Positions 10,055 to 17,064 of a stretch of 64,000 nucleotides of DNA are shown here, in pieces (position 1 is the stretch's first letter; each line of letters opens with the position of its first letter). The position numbers and the translations under genes are program-made. Under the pieces are notes generated by a model, which worked only from the letters and a program-made list of their open reading frames with translations, was not told the DNA's origin and did no database searches. This stretch comes from Aurantimicrobium sp. INA4 (GTDB lineage Bacteria; Actinomycetota; Actinomycetes; Actinomycetales; Microbacteriaceae). The stretch lies in NCBI RefSeq assembly GCF_027924525.1, contig NZ_AP027040.1, forward strand, positions 1 through 64,000. The letters are read 5' to 3'.

Positions 10055-10418
10055 ACTTCTTGGGCCTCAAGGATCTGTAATCCCAGATAATCTCAGTGCT
10101 CAGGCGTAAATATCTCCGGAGATCATCCACGTTTATAGAAGTGACATCCGTGTAGGTGATGCCAGCAGCTCGGTGCTTACCTATCCCTAGAAGGCCAGGT
10201 TCTGAGAAGTCTTTCCCACTCCAGAACAACACCTTTACGCCCAGCTTGTGGTCTTGGTATCCCACTACAGGAATGTCATCGAGGAACCACACTGGAGCAC
10301 CATGCCACACCTTGTATGTCGCGGTGGGGAGTGCTTGAAGGAATTCCTGGAACAGGAAATCAATGACTGGTTTATTCTCTCCGGTCACTGCCTCGTTGTA
10401 TTTCACCACGTCACTCAT
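10053..10418 (-). CDS. DUF1801 domain protein
   Basis: This 121-aa protein resembles the DUF1801 / YdhG fold, a small alpha-beta domain of unknown biochemical role. Visible segments are the VIDFLFQEFLQALP opening, WHGAPVWFLDD, and the VLFWSGKDFSEPGLLG stretch. It is divergent from the YdeI-like gene with only 22 bp between the starts; these two families are often neighbours. The start ATG 10418 has TAGTCT as a -10 six nt upstream and no ribosome binding site, so a leaderless mRNA is likely. The 3' end runs into the tRNA terminator. Confidence 0.75.
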   Translation of the reverse strand: MSDVVKYNEAVTGENKPVIDFLFQEFLQALPTATYKVWHGAPVWFLDDIPVVGYQDHKLGVKVLFWSGKDFSEPGLLGIGKHRAAGITYTDVTSINVDDLRRYLRLSTEIIWDYRSLRPKK

Positions 10419-10440
10419 GTGTTCAGACTACGCTGACCAC
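10419..10440. promoter_or_regulatory. Overlapping divergent leaderless promoters
   Basis: In the 22 bp between two divergent start codons, the minus -10 TAGTCT (10430-10425) and plus -10 TACGCT (10429-10434) overlap by the shared TA. Each stands 6 nt before its start codon, so the two polymerases cannot occupy the site together. Confidence 0.6.
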
Positions 10441-10707
10441 ATGAGTTCTCGAGAGGTTCGCGATAAGAAAGGCAACCTACGCCGCAAGCTTGTTGAGATG
10501 CCTGCAGATGTGAAGCAGGCATTGGAACACCGCGGACTTCGCGCCGACTACGACCACCGGCCTGCCTATCAACGCAACGATTACCTTGCCTGGATTACTC
10601 GAGCAGTTCGCCCCGAGATTCGACAAAAGAGATTGAATCAAATGCTGGAAGAATTAGAAAAGGGTGGCGTCTATATGAGAATGGATCACCCAGCCTCAAA
10701 GAAGTAG
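10441..10707 (+). CDS. YdeI/OmpD-associated family protein (OmdA)
   Basis: The 88-aa protein matches the C-terminal part of the YdeI/OmdA family: VEMPADVKQALEHRG, then YQRNDYLAWITRAVRPEIR and the QKRLNQMLEELEKGG end. Family members have been linked to protection against bacteriocins or peptides, but the mechanism is unclear. It is much shorter than full YdeI proteins and holds only this module. The reading frame stays open upstream, but ATG 10441 is the sensible start: it follows a -10 (TACGCT) by 6 nt and begins the conserved sequence. It ends 1 bp from the convergent LON-domain gene. Confidence 0.75.
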   Translation: MSSREVRDKKGNLRRKLVEMPADVKQALEHRGLRADYDHRPAYQRNDYLAWITRAVRPEIRQKRLNQMLEELEKGGVYMRMDHPASKK

Positions 10708-10708
10708 A

Positions 10709-11341
10709 TCAATCTTGAGGAGATTGACCCGCATCGAGTGCGTCCAGATACCTATTCCCGCCAGCGCAGATCGCGAGCGCATTCTCGATGAGTGTCTCAA
10801 CATCTTCTGATTCCAAAAGGGTGTGAAGTTCCGGACCAGGAACGGGTAGCATCCCTGAGAGCTGCCAAATGGAAGCGATAGGTTCATCAGAGACTTCAGT
10901 ATCAGCATCCCAGAGCATCTCACCATACTTACTCGCACGAGTGAGCAGGTTACGAACTTCTAATTCAAGACTCATGCGCTGTGAATCAAACTTATAATCC
11001 CAGACCAGCTCAGGAAGATACTCCACCTCTGCTCGTGGATAAGGATCTGGTTCTAACCACTTCGTAATGACGAAGCGCTTGGTACCTGTGGCGGTGATGC
11101 CCAGGTTCTCATCAGTCATGCCAAAGTCTTCTACTTTGGCAACCGTGCCAATAGTGAGGCGCTCGGGTTGTTGGCCTGCCGCAACACGTTGTGGATACAG
11201 GGGAACACCAAAGACCGGGTTATCGGAACCAACGAGGTCCCCCATGAGTTTGAGGTAACGGGGCTCAAATACTCGTAATGCCAAAGGCATGTAGGGCATC
11301 AAGACTGACCCCACAGGGAATTGGGGCAGAATCAACGCCAT
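10709..11341 (-). CDS. LON substrate-binding domain protein
   Basis: The 210-aa protein consists of the N-terminal substrate-recognition domain of Lon proteases (FPVGSVLMPYMPLALRVFEPRY, then GTVAKVEDFG and the GTKRFVI beta strands) plus a helical tail. There is no AAA+ or protease part, so it is the stand-alone type common in Actinobacteria, with unknown partners. It is co-directional with the upstream unknown gene, 5 bp away, forming a two-gene operon. ATG 11341 begins directly at the conserved domain. Confidence 0.85.
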   Translation of the reverse strand: MALILPQFPVGSVLMPYMPLALRVFEPRYLKLMGDLVGSDNPVFGVPLYPQRVAAGQQPERLTIGTVAKVEDFGMTDENLGITATGTKRFVITKWLEPDPYPRAEVEYLPELVWDYKFDSQRMSLELEVRNLLTRASKYGEMLWDADTEVSDEPIASIWQLSGMLPVPGPELHTLLESEDVETLIENALAICAGGNRYLDALDAGQSPQD

Positions 11342-11346
11342 GAGGA

Positions 11347-11829
11347 CTATTCGTCTTCAGAGACCCAGAGTTCGTCATCTGCGCGGAAGGTCTGCCAGAC
11401 AACGTAACCAACACCAAGAAGCGTAGCTACACCTATGCCAATTGCGATGTACTTTCCAGCGCTCGCGGAGGAGGTAGCAGGTGCAGCCTGAGATACGGCT
11501 TTCTTGCCAGCAGCAAGTTTTGCAACCTGCTTGGTCAGTTCTCCGGCACGCTTGTCGCGTGCAGCATCGATGACAGAGAGGGTGCTTCCTATTGCGGCAG
11601 CAATAGAGGGAAGAACATCGTCCACGATCTTGTCGCGTGTTGTCGTGGCAGCAGTGCGGGTGCCGCGAACAACGCGCGGCACTACTTCTTCACTTGTGAC
11701 GCGACCGAGTTCACGACTGGCCTGTCGAACGACACTTCCTGCGTGTGCGAGAACCTGCTGCTGTTCGTGCAACAGTGCTTCAGCTTGCGCTTTGAGTGCT
11801 TCTGCTTCTGTCATCTTTTTGCGTGCCAT
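11347..11829 (-). CDS. Unknown membrane-anchored helical protein
   Basis: I do not recognise a named family with certainty. The 160-aa protein has a long charged helical N-terminus (EALKAQAEALLHEQQQVLAHAG) likely to be a coiled coil, an Ala-rich middle, and one membrane segment near 129-147 followed by an acidic end (DDELWVSEDE). This resembles small actinobacterial membrane proteins found near cyclophilin genes. It shares an operon with the LON-domain gene. The start ATG 11829 has CAAGAT 6 nt upstream, a possible leaderless promoter. Confidence 0.7.
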   Translation of the reverse strand: MARKKMTEAEALKAQAEALLHEQQQVLAHAGSVVRQASRELGRVTSEEVVPRVVRGTRTAATTTRDKIVDDVLPSIAAAIGSTLSVIDAARDKRAGELTKQVAKLAAGKKAVSQAAPATSSASAGKYIAIGIGVATLLGVGYVVWQTFRADDELWVSEDE

Positions 11830-11929
11830 ATTCCCATCTTGCCACTGTTGTCTGGGAAAGACACCAGAGCGGTTCCTCGTTCAGCGAACGCGCAGAGAAT
11901 TGACAGCGTCTGTGTGGAAAGATTGAGGC

Positions 11930-12469
11930 ATGTCAAAACACACTGCAGTTGCCACGATGAACACTTCTCTTGGCCCTATCAAGATCAACCTCTATGGAAA
12001 CCACGCCCCAAAGGCCGTGAAGAACTTTGTTGGTTTGGCCACTGGAGACATCGAGTGGATCGACCCCAAGACCGGTGCAAAGCGCAATGACCCTCTCTAC
12101 AACGGCGTCATCTTCCACCGCATCATTCCAGACTTCATGATTCAAGGCGGTGACCCTCTGGGCACCGGTACTGGTGGTCCTGGTTACCAGTTTGATGACG
12201 AGATTCACCCTGAACTCGACTTCACTCAGCCTTACATTCTTGCCATGGCTAATGCAGGTACCTACGGAGGTAAGGGAACCAACGGTTCTCAGTTCTTCAT
12301 CACTACTGCACCCACCACCTGGTTGCAGGGCAAGCACACCATCTTTGGTGAGGTTGCAGATGACGCAAGCCGTGCAATTGTTGACCAGCTGGGTAATGTC
12401 TCGACTGATGGCCGTGACCGCCCACTCGATGACGTCGTGATCGAGTCGATCACCGTCGAACAGGTCTAA
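11930..12469 (+). CDS. Peptidyl-prolyl cis-trans isomerase, cyclophilin type
   Basis: The 179-aa protein is a cytoplasmic cyclophilin: VIFHRIIPDFMIQGGDPLGTGTG holds the active-site Arg, Phe and Gln, and GTNGSQFFIT and LQGKHTIFGEV complete the pocket. There is no signal peptide. Such enzymes speed proline isomerisation during folding. Start ATG 11930; upstream are TTGACA at 11900-11905 and AAGATT at 11919-11924, but their spacing is poor, so the promoter is uncertain. It is followed after 6 bp by the rhomboid gene, likely one operon. Confidence 0.95.
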   Translation: MSKHTAVATMNTSLGPIKINLYGNHAPKAVKNFVGLATGDIEWIDPKTGAKRNDPLYNGVIFHRIIPDFMIQGGDPLGTGTGGPGYQFDDEIHPELDFTQPYILAMANAGTYGGKGTNGSQFFITTAPTTWLQGKHTIFGEVADDASRAIVDQLGNVSTDGRDRPLDDVVIESITVEQV

Positions 12470-12475
12470 CTTTTC

Positions 12476-13357
12476 GTGACCAACGAAGCAGGTTGGGGGG
12501 CTACCGAGGAGGTAGCCCCTTCCTGTTATCGCCATCCAGACGCAGCAACCTTTGTCCGGTGCCAGCGTTGTGATCGGTCAGTGTGTTACCAGTGCCAAAC
12601 TCCGGCACCGGTGGGTGTTATCTGCCCGGAATGTCTAGGCCAAGCTCAAGCACGTGCACCCCGAGTAGGACGACAGGCTCTCGGTGGCAAAGCTAACCAA
12701 ACTCCCGTGGTGACCTATTCCCTCATCGGGATCACGTTCTTCTTTTATGTCCTGCAATTGTTGCCTGGAATAGATGCCACTAGCTTTTTGGCATATGCCC
12801 CGTTGTACAGCTACGGCGAATACAATGCCATCGGTGCTCCGTATGAGCCGTGGCGCATGATTACCTCTGTTTTTGCGCATTCAACGGGCTTTATTTTCCA
12901 CATCCTGTTGAACATGTACACCCTGTGGGTTTTTGGCCAAATGTTGGAGCGTTTGCTCGGCCGCGGTCGTTTTCTTACCCTCTATCTTGCGTCCGGATTA
13001 GCCGGATCGTTGGGCGTCATGTTCTGGGCTCCTCACAACACCTTTGTTGTGGGCGCATCCGGCGCCATATTTGGTTTGCTCGGAGCTTTCTTGGTTATTC
13101 AACGCAAGCTTGGCGGCGAAACAACCCAGCTATTAGTGCTTGTGGGAATTAACTTGGTCATTGGCTTCCTGCCAGGAATGAGCATCTCGTGGCAAGCACA
13201 CTTGGGCGGTTTGCTCGGCGGCGCACTGCTGGGCTTGATCTTTGTACAGACCAGGAAGCCCTCACAACAGAAGCTTCAACTTGCTCTGATTAGTCTGACG
13301 GTGGCCGTTTTTGTCGGACTTGCCCTCTCACACGCCCCAATGTTTGTGGCGGGTTAA
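12476..13357 (+). CDS. Rhomboid family intramembrane serine protease
   Basis: The 293-aa protein starts with a B-box-type zinc finger (CYRHPDAATFVRCQRCD, then CYQCQTP and ICPECL; about 17-59) and continues with the rhomboid membrane core. Catalytic Ser is in GASGAIFG (residue 195) and catalytic His in WQAHLGG (residue 242); the HILLNMYTLWVFG helix gives the conserved His and Asn. About six to seven membrane segments are visible. The zinc-finger-plus-rhomboid form is typical of Actinobacteria. GTG 12476 follows the cyclophilin stop by 6 bp. Substrates are unknown. Confidence 0.93.
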   Translation: MTNEAGWGATEEVAPSCYRHPDAATFVRCQRCDRSVCYQCQTPAPVGVICPECLGQAQARAPRVGRQALGGKANQTPVVTYSLIGITFFFYVLQLLPGIDATSFLAYAPLYSYGEYNAIGAPYEPWRMITSVFAHSTGFIFHILLNMYTLWVFGQMLERLLGRGRFLTLYLASGLAGSLGVMFWAPHNTFVVGASGAIFGLLGAFLVIQRKLGGETTQLLVLVGINLVIGFLPGMSISWQAHLGGLLGGALLGLIFVQTRKPSQQKLQLALISLTVAVFVGLALSHAPMFVAG

Positions 13358-13366
13358 CAAGCACAG

Positions 13367-13387
13367 TTATCCACATGCTTATCCACA
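13367..13387 (+). promoter_or_regulatory. Two perfect tandem DnaA boxes away from oriC
   Basis: TTATCCACA occurs exactly at 13367-13375 and again at 13379-13387, same strand, with 3 bp between and 12 bp start to start. They lie in the 59-bp gap between the convergent rhomboid and crgA genes, 12 kb from oriC. I saw only one other perfect box in the window, in oriC. Confidence 0.85.
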
Positions 13388-13394
13388 TGGGGAG

Positions 13395-13412
13395 AATTAC
13401 ACGCGTGTAATT
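13395..13412. repeat. Perfect 18-bp palindrome beside the DnaA boxes
   Basis: AATTACACGCGTGTAATT is its own reverse complement over all 18 bases and lies 7 bp after the second DnaA box, just before the crgA stop codon. It has no loop and no T-run, so it does not look like a terminator; a dimeric DNA-binding protein site is more likely. Confidence 0.85.
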
Positions 13413-13416
13413 AGAG

Positions 13417-13662
13417 TTATCGCCACCTTGTGGTCATCAAGAAACCGATGAAGGCGATGCCAAAACCGACCAAGATGTTCCAGGAACCAAGTGCCATGAT
13501 GGGCAGAGTTCCCTGGCTGATGTAGAACACAATGATCCACACCAGGCCGATGAGCATGAAGCCAAACATCACTGGCTTGAACCAGACAGGATTCGGCGAT
13601 TCATGAGCCGAGGTCTCGGGGTTGCGGGGAGCCTTTGTGCGCTTCTTTTTTTCTGCAGCCAT
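13417..13662 (-). CDS. crgA: Cell division protein CrgA
   Basis: The 81-aa protein has a charged N-terminal tail (about 1-25) and two membrane segments (about 30-48 and 57-75) ending TTRWR, the layout of CrgA, which in Actinobacteria helps assemble septal peptidoglycan proteins and control FtsZ. The reading frame continues upstream, but ATG 13662 matches the family start; AGTCTA (minus TAGACT) lies 10 nt before it. It is divergent from the sortase gene and lies near the pknAB/pbpA operon as in related genomes. Downstream are the DnaA boxes and palindrome. Confidence 0.92.
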   Translation of the reverse strand: MAAEKKKRTKAPRNPETSAHESPNPVWFKPVMFGFMLIGLVWIIVFYISQGTLPIMALGSWNILVGFGIAFIGFLMTTRWR

Positions 13663-13732
13663 AGTGTTCAGAAGTCTACCGAATTCAGCAACCCCACAGA
13701 AACACCCAGAGGACCCGGGTAAAGTTGGAAGA

Positions 13733-14464
13733 GTGTTTAAGCCAGCAACCCTCTCTAGAGTCATGGGCATCGTTGGCGAACTCCTGATCACCTTTGGTGT
13801 GATTGTTCTGCTTTTTCTGGCTTGGCAACTCTGGATCAATAACGCTGTTGTGGCAAATCAGCAGCAAGCTGCGTCCCAAGAACTCAGCAAAGAGTGGGCA
13901 ACAGATAAAGATAAATCTGCGTCTGCACCGGCAAATGAAGACTTCGGCCCGGCACCGGCCTTTGGCGGTGTGGCCGAAGGGGCCAAGTTTGCCACGTTGT
14001 ACATTCCCCGGTTAGGACCAGACTCTACTCGTGTTGTTGCTAATGGAATCGACCTCAGCACCATTTTGGACAAGGGTTACTATGGCCACTATCCAGATAC
14101 CCAGTGGCCGGGTCAACCAGGCAACTTTGCGGTAGCTGTGCACCGCACCGGTAATGGAAGCCCATTTGCTGATGCTCCACAGCTTCAGCCAGGGGACAAG
14201 ATTTATGTTGAAACACAGGACGGTTTCTACACGTACGCCGTGCGCAACTATGAATACGTGCTGCCCACCAGTGTCGACGTGTTGCTTCCTGTGCCCGGCT
14301 CTAACAATCCTGCCAACGGACAAAACATCATCACGATCACAACCTGTAATCCTCTACTTGGGGATGCTGAACGCATGATTGTGTATGGCGTGCTGGAATC
14401 ATGGCGACCACAATCGGCCGGCCCACCACCAGCTATGGTGAAAAGTCAGAGCGGAGTGAGCTGA
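13733..14464 (+). CDS. Class E sortase
   Basis: The 243-aa membrane-anchored transpeptidase shows one N-terminal membrane segment (about 12-34), an Ala-rich linker, and the sortase core: His in AVAVHRTGNG (residue 137), catalytic Cys in TITTCNP (residue 205) and Arg in AERMIVYG (residue 214). Class E enzymes of Actinobacteria attach proteins or pilins carrying LAXTG-type signals; no substrate is obvious here. Start GTG 13733 is chosen because TAAAGT at 13720-13725 stands 7 nt upstream (leaderless pattern) and the frame further upstream has no family similarity. It overlaps the next start by 1 bp. Confidence 0.9.
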   Translation: MFKPATLSRVMGIVGELLITFGVIVLLFLAWQLWINNAVVANQQQAASQELSKEWATDKDKSASAPANEDFGPAPAFGGVAEGAKFATLYIPRLGPDSTRVVANGIDLSTILDKGYYGHYPDTQWPGQPGNFAVAVHRTGNGSPFADAPQLQPGDKIYVETQDGFYTYAVRNYEYVLPTSVDVLLPVPGSNNPANGQNIITITTCNPLLGDAERMIVYGVLESWRPQSAGPPPAMVKSQSGVS

Positions 14465-14622
14465 TGTACGCAGCACTGTGGAGAATCTTGCCGGGAAGCC
14501 TGTGGGTAAAGATTGCTATTCTGGCGGCAGCAGCAATTGTGGTCATCACAATTCTGATGATGTTTGTTTTCCCTGCCGTGAATACGGCAATTTCAGTGCG
14601 AGAGGTGACGGTAACGCAATGA
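14464..14622 (+). CDS. Small conserved membrane protein between sortase and pabA
   Basis: This 52-aa single-span protein (MYAALWRILPGSLWVKIAIL, then a hydrophobic stretch ending near FVFPAVNT) starts at ATG 14464 in the sortase stop (TGATG) and ends in the pabA start (AATGA). A protein of this size and sequence type is found at this spot in other Actinobacteria. The tight coupling on both sides supports it being real and translated. Function unknown; a role with the sortase is only suggested by position. Confidence 0.75.
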   Translation: MYAALWRILPGSLWVKIAILAAAAIVVITILMMFVFPAVNTAISVREVTVTQ

Positions 14623-15251
14623 CCAGCATTCTCGTTATTGATAACTACGACAGTTTTGTTTACACCCTCAACGGCTACCTCCAAGAACTTGGTGCTGAAA
14701 CCGTCGTGGTGCGCAACGACCAGATTCCTCTCGAAGAACTTGACGAGACCTTGGCACAGTACGACGGAATTCTTGTTTCACCGGGACCTGGTAAGCCTTC
14801 GGATGCGGGAGTTTCCATCGCAGCGGTGCAGAGTGCACACAAACAAGGCATTCCGCTTCTGGGTGTGTGCCTAGGACACCAGGCCATCGGAGAAGCTTTC
14901 GGAGCGACAGTGACCAATGCTGAAGAGCTCATGCACGGAAAAACATCACTCATTACTCACGACGCTGGTCAGTTCTATCAGAATGTTCCTCAGCCCTTTA
15001 CAGCAACGAGATATCACTCGCTAGCTGTGGTCAACGACACTGTTCCAGCGGAACTGTCGGTGACAAGTCAGACTGCAGGCGGCGTGATCATGGGCTTGCA
15101 ACACGTTTCTGCACCGATCTTTGGTGTGCAATTCCACCCCGAATCCGTGCTCACCGAAGGTGGCTACACCATGCTCGGTAACTGGCTTGAGATTTGCGGG
15201 CTCAAGGGTGCTGCACAACTGGCTCTGACAAAGAGCCCATTGATTAGCTAA
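14619..15251 (+). CDS. pabA: Glutamine amidotransferase, PabA/TrpG type
   Basis: The 210-aa class I amidotransferase supplies ammonia for aminodeoxychorismate or anthranilate synthesis. Seen: ILVIDNYDSFVYTL opening, oxyanion SPGPGKPSDAG, nucleophile Cys in LGVCLGHQAIGE (residue 84), and the HPESVLTEGG His/Glu pair. Location next to pknB is the classical actinobacterial place for this gene, called trpG or pabA; sequence alone does not separate folate from tryptophan use. The start is ATG 14619, overlapping the upstream stop by 4 bp. Its stop codon abuts the pknB stop with no base between. Confidence 0.9.
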   Translation: MTSILVIDNYDSFVYTLNGYLQELGAETVVVRNDQIPLEELDETLAQYDGILVSPGPGKPSDAGVSIAAVQSAHKQGIPLLGVCLGHQAIGEAFGATVTNAEELMHGKTSLITHDAGQFYQNVPQPFTATRYHSLAVVNDTVPAELSVTSQTAGGVIMGLQHVSAPIFGVQFHPESVLTEGGYTMLGNWLEICGLKGAAQLALTKSPLIS

Positions 15252-17012
15252 TTAGCCAGCGCAGTAGCTGAGAGTAATTGGAACACCCTGGTTCGACAGT
15301 CCCGGAGGAACGGACTGTGAACGAACAGTAGGTTCTGCAGCTTTCGTGCAGCTCATGTCTGCTTGAACAACTGGGAAGAGGTTGAGATCCCCGAGTATGT
15401 TACTTGCTTCTGCCACACTCTTTCCACGAACATCAGGAATGTCAATCTTTCCGTTGGAGACGGAGATGTTGACCGTGGCACCTTGGAAACGTTGTGTTCC
15501 GAAAACGGGGTCAGTTGCAATTACTGCACCTGCAGCAACTGTGGGGTTTGTTGATTCGGTGACAAGGCCGACCTTAAAGCCAGCGTCTGTGATTGTCGTT
15601 TTCGCTTCTTCCAGAGGAAGACCCGACACATCAGGAATAGAAACTTTGGTTTTTCCTGTCGAAACGAAAACTTGAACTAACGCCCCAGGTTCAACAACTG
15701 TTTCTTTTCCAGGTTCGGTGCGGATGACCCTGCCGGTTTTGACCAAGCCACTACTTTCTTCCACCTTCGTGGGATAGAGACCAAGGTCCTTTAGTTCTTT
15801 TTCTGCAGCCTCATAGGTTTCACCCTTGAGTTCAGGAACCGTCAGCGTTGTTGTGGGGAAGAGATTGACCGGTTTGAGAGTTGCAACCCACAAGCCCATG
15901 CCCGCAATGGCACCGAATACCAAGGCAACAATTCCGACAATCGCAACTACTCGTTTAGGTTCTGGCCTGAATTCTTCAGGCTGAATCAGTGTTGGCGCAG
16001 TTTGTGGGTCGTCGCCAAACAAGAAAGCAAACTCCTCAGGCAATTCATTGCTTGACGTGTCTGTTTTTTCTAAAGCCGGTTCAGAGATGGGTCCTAGGAG
16101 TTCTTCAAGTGGTTCCGACTCTTTCACGGGTGGAAGCGCGGCTGCTACTACTTCAGTTTTTCCAGAAGCAGCGTCCTGAAGCGCGGTGCTAAATGCGCGG
16201 GTGGACTGGTAGCGATCCTTGGGAGATTTCGATAAAGCTCTGAGAACAACGGCGTCCAGCGCGGGGGTCACTTTCGCATTGAACGTGCTGGGGGCAACAG
16301 GCTGCGCGTGAATGTGTTGGTGAGCCACAGCAACGGCGGTGTCTCCCTCGAAGGGAACTTTACCGGTGAGCATTTCAAAAAGCACTACGCCAATGGCATA
16401 GATGTCGGTGCGAGCGTCGACCTTCTTGCCCTGAGCCTGCTCGGGGGAGAAATAGGCAGCAGTTCCCAACACAGAAGTTGTTTGGGCAAGGTCGTCGAAT
16501 GCAGCAGCTGCAGCTCGAGCAATTCCAAAGTCAAGTACTTTCACGTTCCCCTGACGGGTAATCATGATGTTGTCGGGCTTGATATCACAGTGAACAATTC
16601 CAGCGCTGTGAGCAAACTCGACCGCACTCAGGATCTCTCCGGCAACACGAACTGCCTCGGGAACTTTCAGTGGCCCGCGGGCAACAAGCTTGGAAAGCTC
16701 GAGGCCCTCAACATATTCCATAACCATGTAGGCACGAATATGTTCGACACCGTCAACATCGGTGACGGTGTCCTCACCCGCATCGAGAACTTTGACAATG
16801 TTGGGATGAGTTAGCGAAGAAGCGGAGCGGGCTTCCTGCTGGAATCGTGAGAGAAACTTCTTGTTGTTAGCTAAGTCCTCATTGAGAACCTTAACAGCAA
16901 CTTTTCTGCCCAAGACAGCATCCTGGGCGATATAGACCTCGGCCATACCACCGCTGCCAACAAGCTTGCCAAGCTCGTAACGCCCGGCGATTACCTGCTT
17001 ATGTTCTGACAC
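15252..17012 (-). CDS. pknB: Serine/threonine protein kinase PknB with PASTA domains
   Basis: The 586-aa membrane kinase has an N-terminal kinase domain (glycine loop GSGGMAEVY, VAVKVL lysine, LDFGIAR, then SPEQAQG), a linker, one membrane helix (about 340-362) and three extracellular PASTA repeats that in the family bind muropeptides or lipid II. Oddity: the catalytic loop reads VHCDIKPDN (Cys142) instead of HRD, making it a non-RD kinase. GTG 17012 is preceded by the ribosome binding site AGGGGAA. It is the last gene of the fhaA-to-pknB operon, 52 bp after pknA. Role in cell-wall growth control is from the family. Confidence 0.95.
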   Translation of the reverse strand: MSEHKQVIAGRYELGKLVGSGGMAEVYIAQDAVLGRKVAVKVLNEDLANNKKFLSRFQQEARSASSLTHPNIVKVLDAGEDTVTDVDGVEHIRAYMVMEYVEGLELSKLVARGPLKVPEAVRVAGEILSAVEFAHSAGIVHCDIKPDNIMITRQGNVKVLDFGIARAAAAAFDDLAQTTSVLGTAAYFSPEQAQGKKVDARTDIYAIGVVLFEMLTGKVPFEGDTAVAVAHQHIHAQPVAPSTFNAKVTPALDAVVLRALSKSPKDRYQSTRAFSTALQDAASGKTEVVAAALPPVKESEPLEELLGPISEPALEKTDTSSNELPEEFAFLFGDDPQTAPTLIQPEEFRPEPKRVVAIVGIVALVFGAIAGMGLWVATLKPVNLFPTTTLTVPELKGETYEAAEKELKDLGLYPTKVEESSGLVKTGRVIRTEPGKETVVEPGALVQVFVSTGKTKVSIPDVSGLPLEEAKTTITDAGFKVGLVTESTNPTVAAGAVIATDPVFGTQRFQGATVNISVSNGKIDIPDVRGKSVAEASNILGDLNLFPVVQADMSCTKAAEPTVRSQSVPPGLSNQGVPITLSYCAG

Positions 17013-17064
17013 TGATTCCCCTGTAGATAGGCCAAAAGTCTATCAAAGTGAAGGCAATGACAAG

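Noticed and set aside
13395..13412. 18-bp palindrome as a bidirectional terminator for rhomboid and crgA
   Set aside because: It has no loop and no flanking T- or A-run; as RNA it could form only a short stem of about 7 bp.
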